Of a stretch of DNA of 64,000 bases, positions 1 through 12,500 are shown piece by piece. Every line of letters begins with the position of its first letter. Positions within the stretch are counted from its first letter, which is position 1. The stretch spans positions 1 to 64,000 of the forward strand of contig JAMKCH010058460.1 in NCBI GenBank assembly GCA_023653785.1. The letters run 5' to 3'. The translations under genes and the position numbers were made by a program. Under the pieces are notes generated by a model. It searched no databases and was not told where the DNA came from. It saw only the letters and a program-made list of their open reading frames with translations. Origin of the DNA: Ophioderma brevispina (Eukaryota > Echinodermata > Ophiuroidea > Amphilepidida > Ophiodermatidae).

Positions 1-405
1 ATTATTATTTCAAATGTGAAAATAAATTAAATATTTCAAAGTAATCAACTAAACACAAATTAACTGAATAGGAAAAAAAATCATAGTTAGGTAAGGTTAT
101 AGAATCGGTTGCACACCTATTCCGGGGTTAGCATTAGCATTTAATGGGTTAGAAGCTTAAGCAGCAGAATATGGATTAAGTTTCGGGATTTGGTTAGAGC
201 TGGATTAGATTTAGTACTAAGGAACTTAAAATGGATTTAGATGGAACAAGTGTGCAATTATTCTACAACCTACCACTATAAGTTTGGAATATATACAAAC
301 TTTTTTAAATAATAAAAATCCACAAAATTGCCACAAAATAGGTTTCACAAGACAAAGGTCAATATATGTGTAGCACAAGTTTGTCAATAATGGGATATTA
401 AGTAC
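1..405. other. Intron of the kinectin/RRBP1 gene, 5' part only
   Basis: This AT-rich stretch lies downstream of the last visible exon. No further exon with kinectin similarity can be read on the minus strand, so the remaining C-terminal exons must lie beyond position 1. Nothing else is recognised. Confidence 0.6.
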
Positions 406-501
406 CTTGGTACTCTTCACTGCCTTTTTAACTTTGTCCTCAGCAGATTTTTCTGTTGCAGAGAGCGCTTCCATCGCTTTCCAATTTTTCTCCCGCAAGT
501 C
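406..501 (-). CDS. RRBP1/kinectin exon with DLREKNWKAMEAL signature
   Basis: This 96-bp exon encodes 32 codons, phase 0 to phase 0. It opens directly with DLREKNWKAMEAL, the most conserved block of the kinectin/RRBP1 rod, and continues into a lysine-rich coiled coil (SAEDKVKKAV). The acceptor is AATAG before GAC and the donor is AAG followed by GTACTT. The preceding exon ends in NN, so the spliced product reads KKNNDLREKNW, as in vertebrate family members (KNNDLREKNW). This is the 3'-most exon in the window. Confidence 0.95.
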
Positions 502-3500
502 CTATTTAGGAGAAGAGTGGTTTCCATGGTAACATGCAAAGTTTAAACAGTGGTGCAAATTGAGTGAAATTTGGCAACAAAGAATTTAATCCAACCCTTA
601 CAATTTTACATCTTTTGAAGTCAAACGAAACCTACTCATATAATAAATATTTAGTTTTTCTACACTTTTCCCATAAGTAGGTTAAATTTTAGAATAGGAA
701 ACTACATGTCGTTAGGTTTCAGCATCTAGAATAAGGAAGGAGTGCATTCATTAATCACAGCAAAGAGGGTGTGGCCGCAGGAAACACTTTACTATGTGAG
801 ACTTACTGGACAGACAAACTCACACACAGGGGTAGTCCTGTCATAATAAATAACGTATGGCTTGGAGAGTACAAACAGTAATGAGAAATGTTAGTTTAAC
901 TCACAATGAGAATGGGATGATACGGAAATGAGGAATATTTAACGTTTGTTAAGATAAAGTGATGTTATTAACATTCAGTTGTCAACATCTTTGCCACGTA
1001 AGGCTAACTTGTCACATTGTTTAAATCATCATTGTGAACCTAGCCCAGTTTATCTCAAGTAAAAAAAAAATGTTATGTAAGTTTAAGAGATATGAGGAAA
1101 CAAATAGGTAACATTGATTCTTTGGACCACTTCATTAGACAAGAAAAGCAATTTTTAAAATGACCAATTGATCCATTCAGATTTTGCTTCTTAAGACAAC
1201 TTCTTTGAAGAATTTTATTGACAGAACTTGAAAGAAAAATCCATGAGGACCATTGAATTGCAAATTGCACAATGAACATCACAACATCCCATTTAGTGTG
1301 GGCCACAGTAATTATGAATCAATTCAAGAAAATCTAAAAGATTTGACATTCAAACGATAATTTAAATTAGGGTTTCTTGATTTTGTAAAGCAATATAGAA
1401 GTGATATTTTTATTGAAAGCTGCTAACCACTCCCAAAGCACAACATACTGCAGCTATAAGACTGAAACTATCACTTTTTACCAAATTGACTTTTCTCTGT
1501 ACATCTTGAGCAGCCAGTTAGTTCATAAATATCTATCTGAAAGGCAAAATTTTATATCCACCACAATCAGCATGTCAATCTTTGGAGGGGGGGGGGCTTA
1601 TTTTCCACAATTTTGGTCAACAACAGAATTTATACAGAGTTCCTCATAGAAGGCAGGCAAAACATTTCAATTTTTTAAGAAATTATTAAAAAAAAAAACT
1701 TTGAAAATTAGAACAGATGCCCCCCTCCAAAAAAAACCTGCATCAGTGTTTTTAAGTACTGCTGTCAACTCTTAAGACATATTATTTTCATAGAGACAAT
1801 ATATCCACAGATGATGTAATACAGAACTGATGGTAATGAAACAGTGTTTCATTACCATCAGTTCTGTGTTACATCATCTGTAACACTGGACTTATCAACA
1901 GGATAAGACAGCAACAACTACATTAAAAAGATTACAGAAGATTACGGATTGTAAGCATACACTAAATCTGGGCTCAAGGTGATTTTAAAATTCTTTAAAA
2001 GTAAAATCTGCAGAAAATTTAGCCAAAAGTGGGTAAGGATTTCTAGTGTACAATGGCTAGTCAAAATGTTTCGTAATGTACCATAATAGTGTCATGGTTT
2101 TAAATATCAGCAAAAACCCTGGACTGTTATTAAAAAAAAAATAACATGCTTTTTATGAATAACATTGATCCTTAAAATCAACTGTAACCTGCAGACACTG
2201 ACAAATAATTGGTATGCCCTTTAGGTTGCTCTATGTTTCCCTCATTTAAATTATTCAAATTAGAAACAGACTTACATTGTTCTTTTTTGTTTGTTTCTCC
2301 ACATCTTTCTTCAACTTGCCCACTTCAGTTTTGCTGCTTTCCAATTGCTGTTGAAGTCCTTCTATTGTTTTAACTTTGTCACCAAGCCTTGTAAAATAAA
2401 CACACCATCAGGAAGTTATCCCATTTTTTCATTATTTAAAATATCTCAAAAAACAATATTAATCAAATATCTTAAAGGGATTATCAGCAATAATGCGAGA
2501 AAATCGAAAAATGTGGAAATGCATTTTTTAAACTTATAAATTGGGGATAAGTGTGTACAATTCCATATAAATATACCAAATAGTGAAAAATTAAGTATTT
2601 GAGGAAATTTGTCATACAGTCTCCCGCAAATAGACATACAGCAATGACGTCTCAAAATCTACACTAAACAGCCGGTTGTGGTTTACACCAGTACAGAATA
2701 AACAAAGATAATGTTTGCATTTTAGGTCAAACAGTACAGGTCATGATGCACAATATTACACTTAAAATCCAGGATATTCACGGGGAAAGGCTTTTTGGAT
2801 CTCAAAGCGGAATTTTGATACGTACGTATAGAAATTACAGAATCAGATAAAAGTACTACCTTGTCTTTATAAACAGATTTCAAGCAAACCCTTCGCAGGT
2901 TATTTAGCACATCAATGCCAGTAACAAAAATACCAAAATAGGAATTTTGAATGATTTTTTTTTTGTTGTTTCAGATCAGCAAATCGATGAGATCCCTTGA
3001 ACATGTCAAGAATGCGAATTTCTTGAGCCGATCAAGCAAAATGGTAAGAATGGTGGTTGGGCTGAAAAGAGCTAGAGCTTTAAATATTTCTAAGCTGCAA
3101 TAATTTTATGAAATGATTAACCTGGTATTACCAAAGGGGTGCGTTAACACCCCCTGGTGAACTTTCCTCTAAAATGCCAAAAGCTTTCATAAAAGCTACC
3201 AGGAATGTTTTATCTCATCTGTTCTGGCATTTTAGCGAAACAAATCTGAAGGTAGCATTTCCCCGGTTTAGGTTTTGCCGTAGAGTTGTATGGGTGTGGG
3301 CAATGGTGCCACCCAGAATAATTAGTGTATGGTACATTTTGCAAAATATTCTGCACAATATGCTCTGAAACCTAAAGTAAAACTAGTCATTTACCATATT
3401 TAGATGTGAACAGCAATAAGCAATCAAGATACGCTCAAAAGCAACCTATTGAACCCTAAAAGAAACAAGATAAAACGTAAAGCGGCATTTCGTGATCCAC

Positions 3501-6500
3501 AGCCTCTCCCCGACTTACCTAAACATGTTGAGATTTTTTATACCATCTGAACATTTGGCCTTAGATGTGTGCCAAATCTTAGTGCAAATTCGATGTACTC
3601 TAGCAGAGTATTTTTCTGTCCACAAACGGACAAAAATTACCCACAGTGGCCTATGGGGTATCGTGATATAACAAACATTAGCGCCATAACATGAACACAA
3701 CACACTGTGAGAATCACCGAAACTTGGGAAATAACTTTTTCTTGAGAATATCCCAGTGAACCTAACAAATATGAAGGTGTTTGGGACACAACATGCACCT
3801 TCAAAGTTTGTAACAAGTAATGAGCTGCTATATGGTGCTTGCACAAATATACTTACATTTGTTTCTGTTCTTGTTCATAATAAATTGTCTTCTCTTTTGT
3901 TTTTGCCTGGTCTGTCAGGTCACCATTGGGAGCACTAGCCTTCTGCAATTGTTCATCTACTTCTTTTTGATGTATCTTGTACCTTGTGTGCTTCTAATTT
4001 CCTTTGTCATTTCCAATATCTCTGCCAATGAAACATACATGTCCAGTGCCAATAAACTTGTATCCTTCATGTTAACAAAAAAAAAACAAAAAAACCGACT
4101 TAACTACATAATTCCTTTCAGAGTCCGGACATCAAGATCAAGTAAGAATGGTATACTTCCGGTTCAGGCCAAGTATTGGATAGTGCAATTAGCCAGGTCA
4201 GAGCGAAAACAGTGGGCGAACAAACATGAATTTTGAGCTAAGGTGAACCCATAAGATGCAACTGTAAACCATACCAGCTTTTCTCAAATTCCTAGCACAA
4301 GGTTTCAAGGGGTTCTTAACATTGCAGTGATACAGTAGCTCTGAATTTGCAGACAATCACCAACCCATCGAGTGGACATCATTTAATTTGTATAGGGATC
4401 ACTGGGCAAATACCAAACACTGGAAGTGGATTTATCTCACCAGTTTAAAAGACAGACATGTGCAGTTGGGACTCTGAAAGTGCTTACTCTAACCCTAACC
4501 TTGACTATAGAATTGAGTTTCAGGAGAAGTGTGCATGACTAATTTTTTGGAGGGGGGGGAATAGGGAAGGGAGAAGGGTTAAATTGGCTTGAATAGGAGG
4601 GAGCAGGTATTTAGGTCATTTCACTTTGCAGAATTGTACTTCTGTTCAAGACGAATTATCAGTTAAACTTTTGACAAAGATGATTTTAGTGAATTACAAA
4701 ATTTTAAATCTGAAAAAAATATCACAAATTCCACAGAGCCACTTACATTGCAGAAAATATATTGTCATTATCTATCAGCCTTGCTACCCTGTTTACAAAC
4801 AAAATGATTGGAGTGTGTTTGTGGATAAAATCGGTTCTATAATCCATCTAAATCTGAAAGTATGTACATCTGAGAAGGAAAAGTTACCAAATTCAACTCT
4901 CTAAGAGGTGTTTATCCCCATAAGGTTAGGACTTAACTTGAGCAATGGAAATGTGAAGATGAAGATGTGATTTTACATTTTTTAGGCTTTCTAGAGAAAA
5001 TATCAGAGTGATAATGGCATTGGAAGGATTGAAAACCCATATATGACCAAATCTAGTTTGTCTAGTTGAAGTCTATATTTATAGGCTAAAAAGGGCTTTT
5101 TCATCCATTTAAAATCAAAGAAAAGCCCCAATTCTAAGCTTCAAACATTTTTTTATCAAATATTCTAGGTGGCTCTTATGTGATACACAGGAGTGAACAA
5201 CATTAAGATCCTCTCTTTTTTCTTTCAGGAGTGGATTGGAGCAAAGAATGGAAAGGAATTTAACCTTTTTTCAGCTATTTAGCAAATTTTGTTAAAGGCT
5301 TCAACTTACAAAATTACTGCCATGAATTTCTTAACAATTACCTTGTATTAAGTATTCATTTAAATTTGTGGAAATTTACTGCCATGAAAGGTGGTTCTTG
5401 CCCACTATGGAATTATTTTTTAACACAATAATTTGAAATACCTTGCATTTGTTCAAAATAGATATAGCTCAAATCGACTAGTATTTTGCAATAAATCATC
5501 ACTTATCAAATTTGTTTAATAAACCACAGCACTAGAACTAATGTGTATACATGCCTTTAATACAAGCAATTGTATTGTACTTTCAGTGCTTTGTGTCTGT
5601 GCAATTTCAAATGACATATCAAAGTTCCTTAAATGTCACAGTAGGCAAGCAGCCCATGCAACATACAATGGAACATACAACTTGTCAGACATCACACATG
5701 ATCATTTCTGATGTTTACATGCAATCGCTACCATATTAAACATTGAATGTCAGTCTATTTTCGGCTCGCATTTTGCAGGTGTCTGAAGCTTGTTTGTCCC
5801 ATCACGTACGTGTAGTTGATACATAGGGCAAATTAAATGATGGGTTCGAGCAGTTGTACCGTCTCTCTATGCCTGTTTATATTAACAGTGATCCGATCAC
5901 ACACTGTCTTTTACTTTGACTGTTAAACAAGGAACATAGTTAAATCATGAAAATACAGATTTTACATATATAATATTATACATTAGTGTATATTCTAAAA
6001 GTGTCTGAATTTATATAATTCAAAGCATTATTGGCTTTCATGGAAATGGAATGTGTTAAAATTCTAAAATTAGCTTGGTATGTAGACTTTCTCACTAGTC
6101 AATAATGTCATAGTTAAACAGATGCTTCTTGTATGTTGACATGTTATTAAAAATGTTAGCTTTATAATGAACTGAGCTTGTGCAGTGTCCCCATCTCTTT
6201 ATAGTGTTTAGGCCAGACTCCCCCATTTTTCTAGGGGGAGGGGTCACAACCTCTGCACAATGTGCCTGTTTTACCTTCCTAGCATTTGCTATGTTGGCAC
6301 CCACTTAATACACCTGGGTGGAGAGTAGCTTATGAGAAGCAAGTATCTTGTTCAAGGATACAAAATTACTACGTCTTAATTAAGACGTTCAAACCTGTGA
6401 TCTTGTGAATATGAGTCGAACGCATTACCTCACTATCAATTACTTCATAATGATTAAATCCCACAAACCCAAACTTGCTTTACCAACCCATCAAACCTGT

Positions 6501-9500
6501 ATACCATAGTTTACCTTAACTTCTTCGTCATTTTGCAATCGATGCTTTTCCTCTTTGCTCAGTTTTTCTTCTACTGATCGTACACATCCTTCTAAGTTGT
6601 GGATTTGATTTGTGGATTCCTGTGTGTGTGTAAATCAAATAGACACATGCACATAGTTAAAACTCAAGAAAAATTTATGCAAAATCAGTCTAGGAGTAGT
6701 AATGTAACATGTAAATCATCAGCAGCCTAAATCTAGACAGACTAATCTGAGAAACATGGCTTGCCCTGGGCAAAATTGGTTAGGTAATGAGGCTTGTGGA
6801 GTTTACACCGATTCATTTTTTCTTCTTCCTGTTTCTGTCTGTATTTCTTTTACTATATTTCTTTTAGTCTATCTTTTGGGTCCTTTCTCTTTCTTTCTGT
6901 CTCTTTTTCTTTGTATTTTTTCTTTCTCTTGTGGCCCTCTCATATCCATGTCCCTATCTTTTTCTTTAAAAATTTAAGTCCCATCAATCTATTTCTGTGG
7001 AAAGGATGGATTGGGTCTGGATACTTTTAACAGCCCACCCTTTTGAATATCTACCGACCGTTAGCTTTATATTTCAGGTTTAGGCAGGTGCAGATGCGTA
7101 AGAGATATAATGCCCAACTTTCCACAACTTGATTCTTGTGTATAACGTTGGGCATTGTGTCATACTGCAATGTATCATGGCATTTGTGTGGTAAGTAACT
7201 GGCCCAAACATGGCCACACAGCTGGACACAATGAAATCCATGTGCAGCAATTTGCATAAGAAGCTCAGGATTAAGTGAGTGAGGGCATTATTATGCAGTA
7301 CTCATCTCCAGTCCAGACCCAAGGTTAAAGGTCTTAACTTCCTAATTTACCAATGGTCCAGATTGATTATTGCTAGAGCTCTACTTTAGGACTGACAGGG
7401 TGTGTCATAGAAAACAGAGGGCTACGGATTATGCACTAATTGTAATTAATTGTTTGCCCCCTACACTATACCTTAATTTTAGCTTCCAATGTTGCTATTG
7501 TGCTTTTGTTTCCAGACTCCTTTCTGTGGAATTCCCTATTTGTTGTGTGTGACGCTGTCTCTTTCTTGTGTGATAGCCTCAAGGTTCATTTGATTTCTCA
7601 AGATCATGTGCTAGTGAGTGGGATCGGGATTCTGCTTTGCGTAGCTCCTCGCTCACTTCACTAAGTCGCTTTGAGAGGCCGTGTTTCCATTTTCTCCGCT
7701 GGAATCACAAAGTAGCATACTTTGGTATCAGTTTTATTTGCAATTTGTGGTTATTAAATTCTGTTCTTCCACAATTAATAAGGTGCTTGTTCCGATGTCT
7801 TTGGGAACCCTCCTCCCCCCCCCCCCCTTCCCTGGAAGTAGTATGCCTTAATTTTTAATGTCGATGGAAACTGCATCATTGATGCTCTGGTTATTCTGAA
7901 TTTTCAGCATCTAAATCCATTTCTTTTTTTAAGATAGAGACAAAAACTAATGTTAACCATCAAAATTAGCACAGTTGTGAATAAGGCCTTGCAATATGTA
8001 TCATCACTTCTACCATTAAAACCGCAAGTTTGTTTCCCACGACACTTGGTGGTGAGTGTATGCAAGTGCCCGGCACTCATATAAAGAAGAGAACATGATA
8101 CACCTATATCGGAACAAGCACCTTTAAGGTCTCATTTATGGAAATGCTCAGAACTTCTTAGAGGATATGAATGATAACTCATCATAATCATCAGTACTGG
8201 TTATTCATCTTTGCACTAGTAAAAGAAACCATCATTATATATATGAAACCACATTTTTATTCAAACTACTTTCCTACACTTCTGCACCCCATTTACACAA
8301 CGTAAAAATCAACATCACCCTTTTATCCAAAACTTCAGTTGTGGGCTTGCATTTTAGAAAGTCACAAATAAGAGGTAAAGTATGTTTTAAATGAGAATTA
8401 AGGGAGGGATTAAGATAGGTTACAAAATTTTAAATTTTCTGAGCTAAAATTAAGGCAAGGACTGACCTGACTAACAACTACAAGGGGTTGTTTTCTACAC
8501 AGATGACATTTATAACTTACCAAGGATTTCCTGCCACAACACAACATTATTCTTTTCCTTCCCAGTCCCTACAACTGTCTGTCTTAATACTTACATATCC
8601 TTACCACTAGACTCCCACTATCATAGACCATCTACTCTGCTAATTAAGAGATGTGAAATGACACGTGTTACATACCGAGCCAGCCTGCTTCATCTGCTGC
8701 TCATACTGTGCGTTCTTGGCCTCTAGGTTGCGTCTCATCTCATCGATCTGTCTCACCTGGGTGTCCTTGTTAGCCATCTCTCGCTGCATCTTCTGCAATT
8801 CGTTTTGAAGACGTCCCAGCTCTGCACCCATGATCTGTTCCTTCCTGAAATGTTGGTGGTGGATAACATGATCGGGTTAATGATTTTTTCATCAGCGAGG
8901 CTAAATTTAGGAAGAACAATCTTCTTGCAAAACCAAAGCCTCCCCTTTGTACGAATTGCAATTCGAGGTGATGGAGCTGTTGCATCATTTTTTTAAAATG
9001 AAAATTCAGTGTTATTCGGCATCACTTTCACTAATATATTCATCAATTGATCATTGTGCTTTGTGAGGTGAGGGCACCAGCACATTGACTAGAGTGAAAT
9101 GTTCACAAATGCTGTGGTCAGATACCCTCCATTCCCATTTGAATATCTTTTCAGAAGCAAAATATAAGGGGGGGTCAGAGTGTTGGAAGTTAAGAAAATG
9201 CAACTAGCCATGACATGTATTATCTACAAACGGCTCTATATTAGCAATCATTGTGACATGACTTTCCTAAATAAATGTCTGCACAACTGGCTCATGAATA
9301 ATTTGTAGCCTGTGATAGATATCACTACAGGTATGAAATTCAACATATCAAAAAGAATTATCACCATCGTTGACAGAGTTAATAAATTGGCAGGATTCAC
9401 TTTATTAAATGGTCAGTTTGTGTGTTGTGGCACTAGCTTGATTTTGTGTTTTCTAACATGCATAGCATACTGAGAGTTAATTTTGACCAATCTTCCATCT

Positions 9501-12500
9501 CAACTAGACAACCACCTTTCACTAAGTGTGCTCTGGACGATTAATGTCCAATTTATTTTCAAACTGTGATACGACGTTTGGCGCTGAAGTCATGAAATAT
9601 TGTCACTAGCATTCATATACCGCCTTTGTCAGCTGTATGATGCAATGTCAGATGGCTTTTCACCATTGTACAAAACATAATTTGTACCATTCTCATCAGT
9701 GCAAGATTTGTATCATGTCTCATCAGTGCAAGCACATTCCTTTAAGGTGCCTCTCTTTTAATTTTACATGTGTCTTGTAAACCTGCTCCAAACAAAGCGG
9801 GATGGCAGAGTAATCATGTACATGCCGACATCCCACAAGAAGGGTTAAGAATTTCATTTTTTTTTAATGCCTTAGGGTACATTTCATATAACCAGTCTGC
9901 CCTCCTTCTTTACTCCCGTCCCTGACACCAATGGAAAAAGCACCGGCAGCTTACCTCTCATTTCTTTGCCAGTGCATGGTTAGCCCACATTTACTCCTAG
10001 ACATAATTGTCTTTGCTCTGAGAACATCTCAATATCACACTTCTATTTCAGTCTTTATTATCTTTCATGATGACATACCTAAAGGGCCCAGGTTTCTGTT
10101 ACATTATCTTGGCAAAATACTAATATTGTATGCCACTTACTGCTGTGCAGCATGGTTGGCTTCCGTCTTTAGTCTGGCATTCTCCTCCCTGAGCTGCTTG
10201 ACAACCTCTATGCTAGCTTCATCCATCATTCCTTGCAACTGCTTAGTTCGACCCTGCAGGGCTTGAATTTCATGCGTGTGGGCCTCATGGGTCTGCAACA
10301 GGGTGTACAGCAAGTTACGGGTTACTTTTTTGTGCAACAATGCATCAATTGTAAAAATTTGCACAAAAAAGGTATTTGTTTTGTAATCATTTGGGGAAGA
10401 AATGACAACTCGGCAACTTGGGAATACATTCAAAATTAAAACAAGATCATTAAAAACAAAATGTGAAGAACTATCTAGTGTTAGTAATTCCTATCAAAAA
10501 CAAAGGCATAGCTAGGGAAAATTAGACATTTCTCAATGAATACTACATTTATTTTACCACCCTTCAACTGTCTGAAAACACAAATATTTTGATTCCAGTA
10601 TAATCCTCAAGCAATCTGCATCCATTCATTAATCCTGAATCTGATCTAATGCCATAGTATACATATCTTTCATTGCTTTATCCCAGTCAAGGCCTTTTGA
10701 AATTGACAAAGGTTCTATTTAAAAAAAAATAAGGCTGCTTGTTATAGATTTGGCCTACCTGTCTCATTCTCATATGCAAAGCTTCCACATCCCTTGATTG
10801 ATCATCCAACTTCTTCTTGTAATGATCTTCAAGCTGACTTCCACGGGACTTCTCCTGGACCAATTCTGCACGGATCTCCTTAACTTTTTGTGCCGATGAC
10901 TGAGCCAATAAAATTTCTAAGAATAAATTTCCATTAAAAAGTAGAAAACAAAGGAAATACATAGCATATCAATATATAGCATTTGGTCTAAATATAATGA
11001 AGTAGATTTTTCAGAAGAAAAGTAGGTGCCATTAGATGCAGTTATTGTCATTGCATAAGTTCATGTCTTGGTTATGGTTTATTTACACTGAGTCAGTTAT
11101 ATAACTTATATTATTTCAATGCTGTACAGACATAGATGACCTGTAACAAATAAGAAGAATTCATAGGCTGGTATTCTGAAAGGGAGTCTAACTTTAGACC
11201 TGGGTTTAAACCAGGGTTAGTCCTACTTGAGTGGACCTTTTTTCCTTTCAGCAGTTGAAAATAACGGATGAGAAAATTCCTCATGGATGGGCTGTTCCAG
11301 CCATCGGTGAGGAATTTTCTCACCCGTTAGAGCAAATCTTTTGAGTATGTTGAAAGGAAAAAGGTCCACTCTTGTAGGACTAACCCTGGTTTAAACCCGG
11401 GTCTGAAGTTAGACTCCCTTTCAGAAACAAGCCTTATTGTTCAATATTTTTTTATTCCACGTACCATTATGTAAAGCCTGTTCTTTTTCCTGTAATTGTT
11501 TTTTGAGTCCTGCCACAGGATCTGATCGTTGGTTAGCCTGGAAGGAAAACAAAACACAAAATCACAGCTCAGATCTCTAAGTCCGAAACTAAAAATTGTA
11601 AACAGAAAAACACAAACACACACATGCATACACGCTCGCATGCACATACTGTGCTGGACGGAGATGGCGAAGGACACCTTAAAATTTACATTCAATACGT
11701 GACTGTACAGTGAACAATAATTCAGATAATTGTTTCATATGATGACAACTTGCCTCAAGTATAAACCTGTACCTGTTCACATAACAAAACTAAAATTCTA
11801 TATTATACATCCACACTTCTGCATTTGTGATATACTTTGATTTCCACACTTCTGATTTACATTCACTGCACAAAAGTACACGCTTGAAAACAGTTTTCAA
11901 GAGGGTCCCTACATAGCCAATTCCAAGAAACATCTATTAACCTATGCATACTGAAGTTTCCAGCTTAAAGGTTTTCATATCCCATTTGTAGATATTCCGA
12001 CTGCCTGCCAAATCCTAACTTAATATTACACAAGTAAATTAAGGCTTTCAAAATACTTACACAATGTAACCTGATACAGCTGAAGCTAAAAATTTACATG
12101 TTCAAATACTACTTTATTATTAAGTCTGACGGTGCATCTAAGACGTTTGGTGATTGAAGTACTCATATGCTAACCATTCTTCCTTTGAATATAGCAGATT
12201 GTTGAAATGTTTTGGGGATGGTTTCTATCAAAGCAGCTATACCATTCAATTCAGAACAAAATATATATTTAAAAAAAAAAAAAAAAAAATTCACAACTAC
12301 AAATTAGCCAAACTAAAAAGGTATGATGTACTAGGCAATGCATTACCAATAATCCATGGCTCATCCTTTAATATCACCGAACCCTATCCCTGATTGGCTA
12401 CAAAGAAGGCTATCTAGTTTATTGAGCCAATCAGGACCATAGTAAGAATACTTAAAGAGGATTATGTTTAGATGCTCTATTTTAATTGGTTACTCAAATG

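Noticed and set aside
3820..4236. 138-codon plus-strand frame
   Set aside because: It overlaps the real minus-strand coiled-coil exon and is its antisense shadow plus intron.
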